NCBI RefSeq assembly: GCF_005860795.2
Contig: NZ_CP058350.1
Coordinates: 932,001-996,000 of the forward strand
DNA length: 64,000 bases
From: Peteryoungia desertarenae
GTDB lineage: Bacteria > Pseudomonadota > Alphaproteobacteria > Rhizobiales > Rhizobiaceae
Direction: 5' to 3'
Of the stretch, positions 1 through 11,016 are shown in pieces. The translations under genes were made by a program, and so were the position numbers. The notes below the pieces were generated by a model. That model worked only from the letters and a program-made list of their open reading frames with translations. It did not search any database and was not told where the DNA came from. The stretch's first letter is position 1; each line of letters opens with the position of its first letter.

Positions 1-1
1 G

Positions 2-1159
2 ATCGCAGACAAATCCGGATCGCGCAAACCCTGGATCGCCGCCTTTGCGGTGGTGAAAATCCTCAGCTTGTCACTGCTCTGGACAGCCGCACCCGGCGCG
101 CCGGTGGTCTGGGTGGCGACGCTTTTCATTCTTGCCACAGTCGCGGCTGAGTTCTCGATCGTCTTCAACGATTCGATGATGCCCCGGCTGGTCAACAGTC
201 AGGATGTCGGTCGAGTCTCCAACATAGCCTGGGGGTTAGGTTATCTCGGAGGAATGCTCGTGCTGATTTCGATCGTTCTGTTTGTCGCCGGAAGTCCGGA
301 GACGGGCAAGACCATCCTCGGCATCGACCCGTTATTCGGCCTTGATCCTGAACAGGGCGAAGACGCCCGTATCACCGGCCCGATTTCTGCGCTCTGGTAC
401 CTTGTCTTCATCTTGCCGATGTTCTTGTTCACCCCGGATGCAGCCAAGGGCAAGGCTCTGGGCGCGGCCGTCAGTTCTGGCCTTCGGGAAATCCGTAACA
501 CCCTGGCGGAAGTAAAGACCCGTCCCTCGATTTTCCGCTTCCTGATTGCGCGCATGATCTACCAGGACGGGGTCAATGGCATTCTGATCCTCGGCGGTGT
601 CTTTGCTGCCGCCATGTTCGGTTGGTCGACCATGGAAATGGGCATTTACGGGATCATCTTGAACATCGTCGCCATCTTCGGGTGCCTGATTGCGGGTCGG
701 ATTGACCTGACGCTTGGATCGAAGACGGTCATCATCATCGGGCTGTTACTGCTGCTGACCGCGACACTTGGTATCGTCTCGACCGGATCCGACTACACGC
801 TGTTCGGGCTGATGAGCCTTCCTATCGTGACGACGGAGGGGCTCTTCGCAACACCGGCAGAAAAAGCCTATATCGTCTATGGAGTGTTGATTGGACTCGC
901 CTTCGGCCCGGTTCAGGCATCCTCACGCTCCTATCTGGCACGGAGCGTGTCGATTGACGAATCGGGACGCTACTTCGGCCTCTACGCCTTGTCGGGTCGC
1001 GCAACCAGTTTTCTCGCCACGCTCTCTTTCTCGGTATTGACGGCCTGGACCGCATCTCCGCAGATTGGCATGGCGAGCATGATCGTCTTTCTTGGCGGCG
1101 GGCTGTTGCTGCTCATTGGAACGCCTTATCCGGCAAAAGAGAAATCCGCCGCCTTATGA
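2..1159 (+). CDS. MFS transporter, UMF1 (Atg22-like) family, 5' end outside window
   Basis: The reading frame is open to the first bases of the window, so the N-terminus is missing; about 385 residues remain. The visible start, ADKSGSRKPWIAAFA, resembles the loop after the second helix of UMF1/Atg22-like major facilitator proteins. Many hydrophobic helices follow, including LIARMIYQDGVNGILILGGVFA, and the GPVQASSRSYLARSV stretch is typical of this family. The substrate is not known and cannot be read from sequence. The protein should sit in the inner membrane. It runs convergent with purH, and a shared hairpin separates them. An internal ATG at 50 is not the true start. Confidence 0.8.
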   Translation: MADKSGSRKPWIAAFAVVKILSLSLLWTAAPGAPVVWVATLFILATVAAEFSIVFNDSMMPRLVNSQDVGRVSNIAWGLGYLGGMLVLISIVLFVAGSPETGKTILGIDPLFGLDPEQGEDARITGPISALWYLVFILPMFLFTPDAAKGKALGAAVSSGLREIRNTLAEVKTRPSIFRFLIARMIYQDGVNGILILGGVFAAAMFGWSTMEMGIYGIILNIVAIFGCLIAGRIDLTLGSKTVIIIGLLLLLTATLGIVSTGSDYTLFGLMSLPIVTTEGLFATPAEKAYIVYGVLIGLAFGPVQASSRSYLARSVSIDESGRYFGLYALSGRATSFLATLSFSVLTAWTASPQIGMASMIVFLGGGLLLLIGTPYPAKEKSAAL

Positions 1160-1163
1160 ATAG

Positions 1164-1194
1164 GAAAAGGCGCGCCATTCGGGCACGCCTTTTC
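1164..1194. terminator. Bidirectional terminator between the MFS gene and purH
   Basis: The arms GAAAAGGCG and CGCCTTTTC form a stem with one internal mismatch around a short loop. The A-rich and T-rich arm ends let it act in both directions, as expected between convergent genes. Confidence 0.6.
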
Positions 1195-1215
1195 GCTGGC
1201 TTCCTTCAGCAGGTA

Positions 1216-2832
1216 TTAATGGCGGAAATGGCGCACCCCGGTGAAGACCATGGCAACATCATGCTCATTGGCAGCAGCAATGACTTCCTCGTCGCGCATT
1301 GACCCGCCCGGCTGGATGACGGCAGTGGCACCGGCAGCAATTGCGGCTAGCAGACCGTCAGCAAAGGGATAAAAGGCTTCTGAGGCAACCGCCGAACCCT
1401 TGGTCAGCGGCTCTGCCAAACCAAGCGCCTTGGCTGCGTCCTCGGCCTTCATGGCTGCAATCCGAGCCGAGTCAACCCGGCTCATCTGTCCGGCACCGAT
1501 ACCCGCAGTTTGACCGTTCTTCGCATAGATAACCGCGTTCGACTTCACGTGCTTTGCGATCTTGAACGCAAATTTCATGTCTTCCAATTCGGTCGGAGTG
1601 GGCGCTCGCTTGGTCACGATCTTCAGATCAAGGTCTTCAACCACCAGGTTATCACGCGACTGAACCAGAAGCCCGCCCGACACCGTCTTTGCGACGATAC
1701 CCGGCGCACGCGGGTCGGGCAGAGCACCGGTTGTGAGCAGCCGCAGGTTTGGCTTTGCAGCAATGATTGCCTTGGCTTCCTCCGTCACCGACGGTGCGAT
1801 AATGACCTCGGTGAAAAGCTTCACGATTTCAGTAGCGGTATCCGCATCGAGCACCTGGTTGAGTGCGATGATACCTCCGAATGCCGATACCGAATCGCAG
1901 GCGAGCGCGCGCTTGTAGGCTTCGACAAGGCTCGAACCGGTTGCGACACCGCAGGGGTTGGCGTGTTTTATGATCGCGCAGGCAGGCCCCTGTTCAGGCG
2001 GAAACTCGGCTACCAGTTCGAATGCAGCATCCGTATCATTGATATTGTTGTACGAAAGCTGCTTACCTTGGAGCAGGGTGGCTGTTGCAACACCAGGGCG
2101 CTGGTCGCCATTGACATAGAAGCCAGCGCTTTGATGCGGGTTTTCGCCATAGCGCATCTTCTCCTTCAGCACGCCGCCAATGACGCGATGCTGCGGCATG
2201 TCAAGGGAAAGAGCCTCTGCGAACCAGTTGGATATGGCTGCATCATAAGCGGCCGTCCGCGCATAGGCTTTGGCAGCCAGTCTTTGGCGCAGCGCATATG
2301 GCGTCTTGCCTTTGCTCTCGGACAGGGCGGCAATGACCTCCTGATAGTCGGCGGCATCAGTGACCACCGTAACATAGGCATGGTTTTTTGCTGATGCACG
2401 GATCATGGCGGGGCCACCAATGTCGATATTCTCGACAGTGGTCGGATAGTCTCCGCCTGCAGCCCGAACTTCCTCGAACGGATAGAGATTGATCACAACG
2501 AGATCGATGGCTTCAATGCCATGGGCCTTCATAGCCGTCACATGCTCTTCGTCATCGCGAATGGCAAGCAGACCGCCATGGAGAAGAGGATGGAGCGTCT
2601 TGACGCGCCCATCCATGATTTCAGGAAATCCAGTGATTTCGGAAACATCCTTTACCGGCAAGCCGGCTTGAGCGAGCACCTTGTGCGTTCCGCCGGTAGA
2701 CAGGAGGCGGACACCCATCTCATGCAACGCCTTTGCAAACTCGACGATACCGCTCTTGTCGGAGACTGACAAAAGCGCCGTCTGCACAGAGACAAGATCG
2801 GGGGCGGGAATTTTTTTGGATGCAACGGCCAT
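1216..2832 (-). CDS. purH: Bifunctional AICAR formyltransferase / IMP cyclohydrolase PurH
   Basis: This 538-residue protein catalyses the last two steps of purine synthesis: formylation of AICAR, then ring closure to IMP. The N-terminal MGS-like cyclohydrolase domain (about residues 15-160) shows [10 protein letters not shown] and [11 protein letters not shown]. The C-terminal transformylase domain shows KHANPCGVA and ends in [10 protein letters not shown], as in full-length PurH. Length is normal. It is the last gene of the leftward htpX-rsmB-heparinase-purH block and lies 114 bp after the heparinase gene. The cytoplasmic role is certain from family knowledge. Confidence 0.97.
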   Translation of the reverse strand: MAVASKKIPAPDLVSVQTALLSVSDKSGIVEFAKALHEMGVRLLSTGGTHKVLAQAGLPVKDVSEITGFPEIMDGRVKTLHPLLHGGLLAIRDDEEHVTAMKAHGIEAIDLVVINLYPFEEVRAAGGDYPTTVENIDIGGPAMIRASAKNHAYVTVVTDAADYQEVIAALSESKGKTPYALRQRLAAKAYARTAAYDAAISNWFAEALSLDMPQHRVIGGVLKEKMRYGENPHQSAGFYVNGDQRPGVATATLLQGKQLSYNNINDTDAAFELVAEFPPEQGPACAIIKHANPCGVATGSSLVEAYKRALACDSVSAFGGIIALNQVLDADTATEIVKLFTEVIIAPSVTEEAKAIIAAKPNLRLLTTGALPDPRAPGIVAKTVSGGLLVQSRDNLVVEDLDLKIVTKRAPTPTELEDMKFAFKIAKHVKSNAVIYAKNGQTAGIGAGQMSRVDSARIAAMKAEDAAKALGLAEPLTKGSAVASEAFYPFADGLLAAIAAGATAVIQPGGSMRDEEVIAAANEHDVAMVFTGVRHFRH

Positions 2833-2946
2833 CTTAACGCTCCGGACTGGCTGGCGCCTTGCCCGGACAATCCGGCAGCGGCGCGATGCCGCCGCCTAGC
2901 ACAGGTTTGACCGATAGAAAACCTTTGATAAGGGTAGCCGAGCCCT

Positions 2947-4623
2947 TCAAGCATGACGCGTCAAAAACCAGCGGATTTCCGGTCCACCAAACACCATCTC
3001 AATCTGTTGTGATTGTCTGATTCCAGAAACATCCGCGAAGAACACGTCCTCGCGGATCGACAGACCGCCGGCAGGGGTTGAGAATGTCCAGCTTTCACCA
3101 TCAGAGGCCAGCAGCCTGACTGATCGCTCATCTATCCGCTGCAATGCTATTGCCGGATGTACGTGAAAACGGGCAATCACGTCACTGAATGTGAACGTCT
3201 CGACCGGGATGCAGTCTGCTGACAGGAGTCGGTCTCGTCCGGCGAGCTTGTTTCCCACTTCGTTCAGGCGGATTTCTCGCTCATGGATGAGACCGAAGCG
3301 GTGGAGATAACCATTGTGGGAAGCAATCAACCTGTCACTTCCATCAGGGCCTGTCTGGCGATCGAGTGTGACGCGGGAAACGCCTTCTGCCACAATCGGA
3401 CCGAGGAAGGCCGACTTTGAAAAGCGACAAGACGACACATCGCCCACGCAAACCGTGGAGTGGGCGGCGGTTACCCGTGCCATTTGTTGATATTTTTCGC
3501 CAGCATAACGAGGCGAGCCACAGTTGATGATGAACCTGTTACGCCCCGAAGACAACTCGAATGACAAACAACCCGCATGGACTGATCGAGACAGGAAGCC
3601 GGGCGCAGGGCATCCCGTGTCCACAAGAAGCACGGTGCCTCCGGCTGACATCCGTTGATACTCGCCATGGGGCAAGGCCTTGAACGGCTGTCCTGCCGTC
3701 TCATCATAACGCAGGACTGACATCAGGTCCGTCGCAAGGGCCGATGTCGCGCCGTTGAAGAGCGCCATGTCGCCGCTGCTGTGCCTGAAGAAGCGCACAG
3801 CGGGATAGATCCGGTCAATCGCCGGGATCAGTTTCGAGGGAACCTCGTGACCGAGATTGATATAAGTCTGTCTGAGAGGCAAAAGATCAAACAGCAGTTC
3901 AAGCATGATTTGTGGATTGCGAGACACATGCGTCCCGTCCGCCAGAATCTGACGCTCGATTTCCTTGTTCAATTGCCTATCTGCTCTGCGACGGACCGCT
4001 TTAGGGGCATCCGTCGATATAGCCATCATAGCAAGGGCAATCCGAACCTGCAGTTTCGGCAACCCATCCGCTACATAAGGTGCAATCCGCATCAAATGTC
4101 CGGCCTGGTGGCTCAAGCTGGCGAGGAAACGTCGGTAGAAACCGGCATCAGCGTCCTGCAGAACGATAGGTGAGTGCGATAGCCAGGCAACGATTCGTTG
4201 TGCCATGACTTCGGGTTCCCAGGCGACACCATTGATGCGGCTACCATGCAGCGCAATCCAGTCATCGACGATGCGACGGGCGCGCGCGCAGGCGAGGGGA
4301 GATTTGTCAGCCCTGATGTGCCGAAGCCAACTGAAACCATGGAGCCGTAAGGCATAACGCCGAGATGGAAGCTCAAGTACAAAGGGACTGGACTCACCGG
4401 CTTCGACCACTTGACCAGCCAGCGGAAACCGACCCGCGCAAATCTCTTCGGCAATGAATGGGTCGACCGCCCTTAGATCGGTCGGCGCTACGACAAGTCG
4501 CTGGATGTTGACTCCAAAGCCGCGCACCGTTGTGGGCCGCAGATAGGAAAGAGCCAATAGCCCACGCCGCCAGACTTCGGCGAGGTTTAAGACCACAAGT
4601 CTTCGGCGATCCGCAATACGCAT
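2947..4623 (-). CDS. Heparinase II/III family protein
   Basis: The protein has 558 residues. The N-terminal half is helical (LARSHQAGHLMRIAPYVADGLPKLQ-like region around residues 170-200), as in the alpha-toroid of heparinase II/III lyases. The C-terminal half carries the beta-rich heparinase_II_III domain, with FIINCGSPRYAGEKYQQMAR and AHSTVCVGDVSS. Family members cleave acidic polysaccharides by beta-elimination, but this chromosomal rhizobial subgroup has no known substrate that I can name. No signal peptide is evident. It sits between rsmB and purH in the same direction. A role in envelope or exopolysaccharide turnover is only inference. Confidence 0.85.
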   Translation of the reverse strand: MRIADRRRLVVLNLAEVWRRGLLALSYLRPTTVRGFGVNIQRLVVAPTDLRAVDPFIAEEICAGRFPLAGQVVEAGESSPFVLELPSRRYALRLHGFSWLRHIRADKSPLACARARRIVDDWIALHGSRINGVAWEPEVMAQRIVAWLSHSPIVLQDADAGFYRRFLASLSHQAGHLMRIAPYVADGLPKLQVRIALAMMAISTDAPKAVRRRADRQLNKEIERQILADGTHVSRNPQIMLELLFDLLPLRQTYINLGHEVPSKLIPAIDRIYPAVRFFRHSSGDMALFNGATSALATDLMSVLRYDETAGQPFKALPHGEYQRMSAGGTVLLVDTGCPAPGFLSRSVHAGCLSFELSSGRNRFIINCGSPRYAGEKYQQMARVTAAHSTVCVGDVSSCRFSKSAFLGPIVAEGVSRVTLDRQTGPDGSDRLIASHNGYLHRFGLIHEREIRLNEVGNKLAGRDRLLSADCIPVETFTFSDVIARFHVHPAIALQRIDERSVRLLASDGESWTFSTPAGGLSIREDVFFADVSGIRQSQQIEMVFGGPEIRWFLTRHA

Positions 4624-4818
4624 GTTACTTCCTGACGCCAGATCAACCTTCCCGCCGGAGAGCTGGCTAAAAGCATCGCAACCGCTCTCGCTGCGTGCTC
4701 CAAGCCCTTGAGAATCCGGAGATACCTATTGCTGAACGCACCATCCTATCGCCTTGGCGCGGACTGTTCAGCAGTCGCGCCCAACGCTCAGAATCGGACA
4801 ATCATGTTAAATTTTTGG

Positions 4819-6213
4819 TTAAACTTTAGTCATCACTGCAGCATAAAACCCATCCAGTCCACCATCCCAGTCGAAAATGGCTGATGTGGAACGGAATTCC
4901 CCCAAGGAATTGATGGCTTTTTCTAATCCGGGCCAGTTTGAGGGCAAGATGGGCACACGCGCTATGTGAGGATTATCGGCAAGTACGCGTGCCACGACAC
5001 TCTCGCCTTCCGACGGATCAATTGAGCAATTGGAGAAAACAATCCGTCCGCCGGGTTTGACAAGTGTCAGTGCGTGTCGCAGCAATTTTTCCTGAAGGCT
5101 GGCAAGCTTTTCGATATCGGCCTGGCCTTTTGTCCAGAAAACGTCAGGATGACGCCGCGTTGTCCCGGTCGAAGAACAGGGGGCATCCAGAAGGATTGCA
5201 TCGAAACCCTCCGCGTCGTCAATATCGAGCAAATTTGCCAGACGACATTCGGCATGGATCTTCAACCGATCAAGATTGGCCTGAAGACGCCGCAGTCTCG
5301 CGGCTGATTGCTCAATTGCAACAACACTGGCACCTGCCAAAACCAGCTGCGCAGTCTTGCCGCCGGGAGCGGAGCAGAGGTCGGCGACACGTAGCCCGCT
5401 TATGTCACCAAGAAGCTTCGCAGGTATCGCTGCTGCTGCGTCCTGCACCCACCATTCGCCCTCATCAAAGCCTTCAAGGGCAGGTATTGCGCCCTTGAAA
5501 GGATCAAGCCTAACAGTGCCCGTTGGAAGTACCCTGCCGCCAAGCCGCGCCGCCCACCCGACCGGGTCTGACTTGACAGTAAGGTCAATCATTACAGGTT
5601 CAAGCTGTGCGCGGGCAATTGCCTCCGCATGATCCCGTCCGTAGACCTGCGTGAGGCGATCAAAGAACCACTCGGGCACGCAGGGAACACCGTCGAAATG
5701 CGCCAGCAGGGCGTTCTTCTCCCGCGAAACACGTCGCAATACCGCATTGACCAGCTTCGCAAAGCGACGATTTCGAGGGTCTCTGTTGGCTTGCTCTACG
5801 GCAAGATCGACGGCTGAATGGTCTGGCACATCCAGATACAAAATCTGAGCTGCACCAACGACCAAATGATGCTGCAGTGATTTCGCGCCATCTGGAAGCG
5901 GCGTATCGAGCAATTCATCGACAATTGCATCTATGCGCGGCAGGTAACGCAGGGCGCTATGCAGAATTGCTCGCACTAGAGCACGATCAGCATCATTGAG
6001 CGCCTTAAAAGCGGGATTGCCATGGTCCTGATCAAGCATTCCGTCGAGAGACGTTCGCTTTTCGACAACTGCGGCCAAGAGCTTTGACGCTGCGAAGCGT
6101 GCGTCGAGACCCGGCTTGTGGGGATTTTGCGAGCCTACCGGACGACCACCGGATTTGTGTCGAACTTGCGATTTGCTGGCTTTGGCCGCAGCCGGTTTAT
6201 CATTCAATTCCAC
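4819..6213 (-). CDS. rsmB: RsmB/NOP-family rRNA (cytosine-5)-methyltransferase
   Basis: The 464-residue protein has an N-terminal NusB-like RNA-binding domain (about residues 35-170) and a C-terminal SAM-dependent methyltransferase domain. The latter shows [15 protein letters not shown] (SAM binding), [17 protein letters not shown] and [14 protein letters not shown], with the two conserved catalytic-region cysteines. E. coli RsmB methylates C967 of 16S rRNA; the same target is inferred here. The basic 30-residue N-terminal tail is an extension. The start overlaps the htpX stop by 10 bp, so the two genes are probably co-transcribed. Confidence 0.92.
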   Translation of the reverse strand: MELNDKPAAAKASKSQVRHKSGGRPVGSQNPHKPGLDARFAASKLLAAVVEKRTSLDGMLDQDHGNPAFKALNDADRALVRAILHSALRYLPRIDAIVDELLDTPLPDGAKSLQHHLVVGAAQILYLDVPDHSAVDLAVEQANRDPRNRRFAKLVNAVLRRVSREKNALLAHFDGVPCVPEWFFDRLTQVYGRDHAEAIARAQLEPVMIDLTVKSDPVGWAARLGGRVLPTGTVRLDPFKGAIPALEGFDEGEWWVQDAAAAIPAKLLGDISGLRVADLCSAPGGKTAQLVLAGASVVAIEQSAARLRRLQANLDRLKIHAECRLANLLDIDDAEGFDAILLDAPCSSTGTTRRHPDVFWTKGQADIEKLASLQEKLLRHALTLVKPGGRIVFSNCSIDPSEGESVVARVLADNPHIARVPILPSNWPGLEKAINSLGEFRSTSAIFDWDGGLDGFYAAVMTKV

Positions 6214-7166
6214 GGTCCCTTTGGCGTTTCAGAGCCACCACGGCCCCATCCCGAATTGGGCACCGACCGCGTCTTGCGCGTTGCCTTAGCAGCCGGTTCG
6301 CGAGGCGTCGATACCCCCGGGCCAATGTCGGTCATTCCCATCAGCGCTTCGATACGGTTACGGGTATCGGGATGCGTTGAAAACAGATTATCCATCCGGC
6401 GCCCGTTCAACGGATTGATGATGAACATGTGAGCAGTGGCGGGATTACGCTCCGCGGCGACATTCTCGATCTGAGATGCATCACCTGCAATTTTCTGCAG
6501 CGCGGAGGCGAGCCAGCGGGGATTACCGCAGATCTCCGCTCCGCGGCGGTCTGCTGCATATTCCCGTGTGCGGCTGATGGCCATTTGAACGAGCATGGCA
6601 GCGAGCGGCGCAACAATCATGGCGACGAGGACACCAATAAACCCCAGCGGATTGTTGCGATCATCACGCCCGGCAGAAAAGAGGAAGGCAAAGTTGGAAA
6701 GCATGGAAATGGCCCCGGCGAGCGTGGCCGTCAGCGTCATTGTCAAGGTGTCTCGATTTTCAATATGCGCAAGCTCATGGGCCATGACGCCGGCAACCTC
6801 CTCGGGCGAAAGCCGACGCAAGAGCCCGGTAGATGCCGCAACAGCGGAGTTCTCGGGGTTGCGGCCCGTAGCAAAGGCATTGGGCTGTGGATTATCGAAG
6901 ACATAGACCTTTGGCATCGGAAGCGCTGCGTTTTGAGCGAGCTCCTTGACCATGTTGTAGAATTCCGGCGCACTCCGCTCATCGACTTCCTGGGCCCTGT
7001 ACGCTTTCAGGACCATCTTGTCGGAGTTCCAGTAGGAAAAGAAGTTCATTGCCGCCGCGATCAGCAAGGCGATCATCATCCCGCCACGCCCTCCGATCAG
7101 GAAGCCGACGCCCATGAACAGTGCCGTCATGAAAGCCAGCAGCATTGCAGTGCGCATAAGGTTCAT
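6204..7166 (-). CDS. htpX: Membrane zinc metalloprotease HtpX
   Basis: This 320-residue M48-family protease degrades misfolded membrane proteins. The N-terminal hydrophobic segments ([22 protein letters not shown] and [15 protein letters not shown]) are followed by the zinc motif [10 protein letters not shown] and by two further membrane segments. The third ligand region [11 protein letters not shown] is present. I place the start at the ATG at 7166, giving MNLMRTAM; a longer frame to 7244 adds 26 residues without family similarity. A GGGG purine run lies just upstream. The C-terminal tail is basic and proline-rich. It is first in the leftward block with rsmB. Confidence 0.93.
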   Translation of the reverse strand: MNLMRTAMLLAFMTALFMGVGFLIGGRGGMMIALLIAAAMNFFSYWNSDKMVLKAYRAQEVDERSAPEFYNMVKELAQNAALPMPKVYVFDNPQPNAFATGRNPENSAVAASTGLLRRLSPEEVAGVMAHELAHIENRDTLTMTLTATLAGAISMLSNFAFLFSAGRDDRNNPLGFIGVLVAMIVAPLAAMLVQMAISRTREYAADRRGAEICGNPRWLASALQKIAGDASQIENVAAERNPATAHMFIINPLNGRRMDNLFSTHPDTRNRIEALMGMTDIGPGVSTPREPAAKATRKTRSVPNSGWGRGGSETPKGPWN

Positions 7167-7296
7167 GTCTTGCCCCATCGAGAGAACAACCAATCGCGGC
7201 AAACTCAGCGTTGCCGATTTCGGATATTGATTTAAAAAGTGCATGCTCCAATTTCAATGGACGCGACTAGACGCAGCAAGAATGAGGCCTTTTTCG

Positions 7297-7503
7297 ATGT
7301 CAGAAGATCGTGAAGTCGAAACGGCAGAAGTTGAAAAGCGGAAGGAATTGTCACCTGCTGCCCAGCGAGCCCTGGCTGAAGCGGAGGAGCGACGTGCCAG
7401 AGAGAAGCCACTCGACCTGCCACCCGAAGTCGGTGGTCGAGGTGGCGCTGATCCCGCCCGTTTTGGTGACTGGGAGATCAAGGGGCGTGCAATTGACTTC
7501 TGA
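7297..7503 (+). CDS. DUF1674 / SDHAF4-like succinate dehydrogenase assembly factor
   Basis: A 68-residue soluble protein with a charged helical N-terminus and the family-defining tail GGRGGADPARFGDWEIKGRAIDF-like motif (GGR...P.R.GDWE.KG...DF). Proteins of this family (SDHAF4 in eukaryotes) bind the flavinylated SdhA subunit during complex II assembly. The start at 7297 gives MSEDREVETAE; ATGs at 7243 and 7282 are alternatives. It is divergent from htpX and is followed by a secreted nuclease gene. The assignment rests on the C-terminal motif. Confidence 0.75.
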   Translation: MSEDREVETAEVEKRKELSPAAQRALAEAEERRAREKPLDLPPEVGGRGGADPARFGDWEIKGRAIDF

Positions 7504-7553
7504 AGTGGTGCAGCGCGCTTGTATTTGACATCGATGCGGAATATGTTCCTATT

Positions 7554-8000
7554 ATGTTTCGCTTATGCGCTCTAGCTGTGATTTTTTTCCTCGCTCATTC
7601 TCCAGCCTGTCTGGCAGGTTCGACAGCGATTGAAGGACCCGTGAACGCTGAAATCATTCGGGTGATTGACGGGGATACAGTTCTGGTTGATGCACACCCT
7701 TGGCCCGATCACCGGATAACGACCTATGTGCGTCTCCGAGGCATCGATGCGCCAGAACTGAAGTCAAAATGTCAAAGCGAACGAGCCGCAGCCAAGAGGG
7801 CCTGCGCCGAGCTTACCAAACTGTTGGAAGCCGACACCAGGGTGACACTTACCAGCATCTCTGGCGACAAGTATTTTGGCCGCGTCGTGGCTGATCTCAC
7901 AGCCGCCGATGGAAAACGGCCAGCGGAAATGCTGCTCGCGACCGGTCATGTTGCGCCTTATGGGGGACGAACCAAGCCGAGACGAGCCTGCGATGATTGA
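7554..8000 (+). CDS. Secreted thermonuclease-like (SNase) protein
   Basis: The protein has 148 residues. A signal peptide (MFRLCALAVIFFLAHSPACLAG, cleavage expected near residue 22) precedes a staphylococcal-nuclease fold. The motifs IRVIDGDTVLVD and VRLRGIDAPELK supply the calcium/active-site acidic and arginine residues. KYFGRVVADL matches the third conserved strand. It should be exported to the periplasm or medium. The fold is clear, but nuclease activity is not proved, since some small rhizobial homologues may be inactive. A stable hairpin terminator follows immediately. Confidence 0.85.
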   Translation: MFRLCALAVIFFLAHSPACLAGSTAIEGPVNAEIIRVIDGDTVLVDAHPWPDHRITTYVRLRGIDAPELKSKCQSERAAAKRACAELTKLLEADTRVTLTSISGDKYFGRVVADLTAADGKRPAEMLLATGHVAPYGGRTKPRRACDD

Positions 8001-8004
8001 TCAG

Positions 8005-8035
8005 AAAAAGGGCCCTCTTTCGAGAGCCCTTTTTT
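8005..8035. terminator. Bidirectional terminator between nuclease gene and acsA
   Basis: AAAAAGGGC and AGCCCTTTTT arms enclose a short CCTC/GAG inner stem and loop. The arms end in runs of A and T, fitting a Rho-independent terminator for both convergent genes. Confidence 0.75.
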
Positions 8036-8049
8036 GGTGTTGTTTATGA

Positions 8050-10002
<1,953 letters not shown>

Positions 10003-10130
10003 GAATTCCTCCTCATGTTGACGGGCTAACTTTGTCGACCGCGGGGCAGTCCTCCTCGCCCTGTTCGCGCCATTCTTACCACCTCAGGCTGACCCAGCAA
10101 TTAGACAAAGGTCATTCGTGACTTCGCGAA

Positions 10131-10159
10131 TTGCATTTTCGTTACATTATCGCTATAAC
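10131..10159 (+). promoter_or_regulatory. Predicted promoter of trcR
   Basis: TTGCAT and TATAAC boxes are separated by 17 bp, ideal for a housekeeping sigma factor. The start of transcription would fall near 10166, about 70 nt before the ATG at 10238. An AAGGA ribosome-binding site lies 9 nt before that ATG. Confidence 0.5.
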
Positions 10160-10237
10160 GCCTGCGATTTCCCGGAAATGGTGGTTTAAACCCACGGCCC
10201 GCGACACCCGGCGCGGACGCTTAGAAGGATTGTATCC

Positions 10238-10939
10238 ATGGCTCAGACCCTGCTTATGCCGAAAGCGACTGCCGTTTGGCTCGTCGACAACACCGCGCTG
10301 TCATTCGATCAGATCGCGCAGTTTTGCAAATTGCACCCACTTGAAGTGAAAGCGATTGCTGACGGAGAAGCGGCCCAGGGCATCAAGGGCCTGGATCCAA
10401 TTTCGACGGGCCAGCTTTCGAGGGATGAAATCGCGCGTGCCGAGAAGGACCCGAACCATAAGCTCAAGCTGTCTGATCCAAAGGTACGTGTTCCTGATTC
10501 GAAACGTCGGGGTCCTCGTTACACACCGGTATCGAAGCGTCAGGATCGTCCGAATGCCATTCTCTGGTTGGTGCGCAATCATCCGGAGCTGAAAGATGCG
10601 CAGATTTCGCGCCTGGTTGGCACAACCAAGAGCACCATCGAGCAGATTCGAGACCGAACCCATTGGAACTCTGCCAACCTGACCCCAATGGATCCGGTGA
10701 CGCTTGGGCTTTGCAGCCAGATTGATCTCGATATGGAAGTCGAGAAGGCATCTCGCGGACGTCCGCTGCCGACAGCTGCCGAACTCGGCGCAACGCTGCA
10801 GTCTGCGACGGAAACCGAAAACCTTGACTTCAGCTATCAGCGTGAAGAAGAGAAGGAAATCGATGCCAATGCCGTCTTTGCAAAGCTTCAGTCGCTGAAA
10901 TCCGACCGCCGCAACGACGACGATGACGACCAGTACTGA
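10238..10939 (+). CDS. trcR: DUF1013 protein, TrcR-type RNA polymerase-associated cell-cycle regulator
   Basis: The 233-residue protein matches DUF1013: N-terminal MPKATAVWLVDNTALSFDQIA, a GIKGLDPISTGQLSRDEI stretch, and an HTH-like segment NAILWLVRNHPELKDAQISR around residues 105-125 followed by LVGTTKSTIEQIRDRTHW. The C-terminus is very acidic (DDDDDQY). In Caulobacter the DUF1013 protein TrcR tracks with RNA polymerase and affects cell-cycle promoters; the same role is inferred here. It has its own promoter and a strong terminator, so it is a single-gene unit between two acyl-CoA synthetase genes. Confidence 0.82.
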   Translation: MAQTLLMPKATAVWLVDNTALSFDQIAQFCKLHPLEVKAIADGEAAQGIKGLDPISTGQLSRDEIARAEKDPNHKLKLSDPKVRVPDSKRRGPRYTPVSKRQDRPNAILWLVRNHPELKDAQISRLVGTTKSTIEQIRDRTHWNSANLTPMDPVTLGLCSQIDLDMEVEKASRGRPLPTAAELGATLQSATETENLDFSYQREEEKEIDANAVFAKLQSLKSDRRNDDDDDQY

Positions 10940-10966
10940 TTAAGCGGCCAATTGCGCGCTCCCCCA

Positions 10967-11000
10967 AACCCCGATCAGATAACCTCTGATCGGGTTTTTT
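10967..11000. terminator. Rho-independent terminator of trcR
   Basis: A perfect CCCGATCAG / CTGATCGGG stem with a 7-nt loop is followed by six T. An AAACC run on the other side may also serve the convergent synthetase gene. Confidence 0.85.
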
Positions 11001-11016
11001 CATGACCTCATGAAGC

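Noticed and set aside
1538..1551. TTCACGTG in purH as a parS site
   Set aside because: Only half the palindrome matches; the right arm is not AAAC. Similar half matches at 3159 and 58087 were rejected for the same reason.
1510..2394. 294-codon open frame on the plus strand inside purH
   Set aside because: It lies opposite a complete, recognisable purH and its translation resembles no family. It is an antisense shadow.
7525..7555. TTGACA and TATTAT promoter-like boxes before the nuclease gene
   Set aside because: The spacer is 19 bp and the second box overlaps the start codon, so it would not give a transcript carrying the start.
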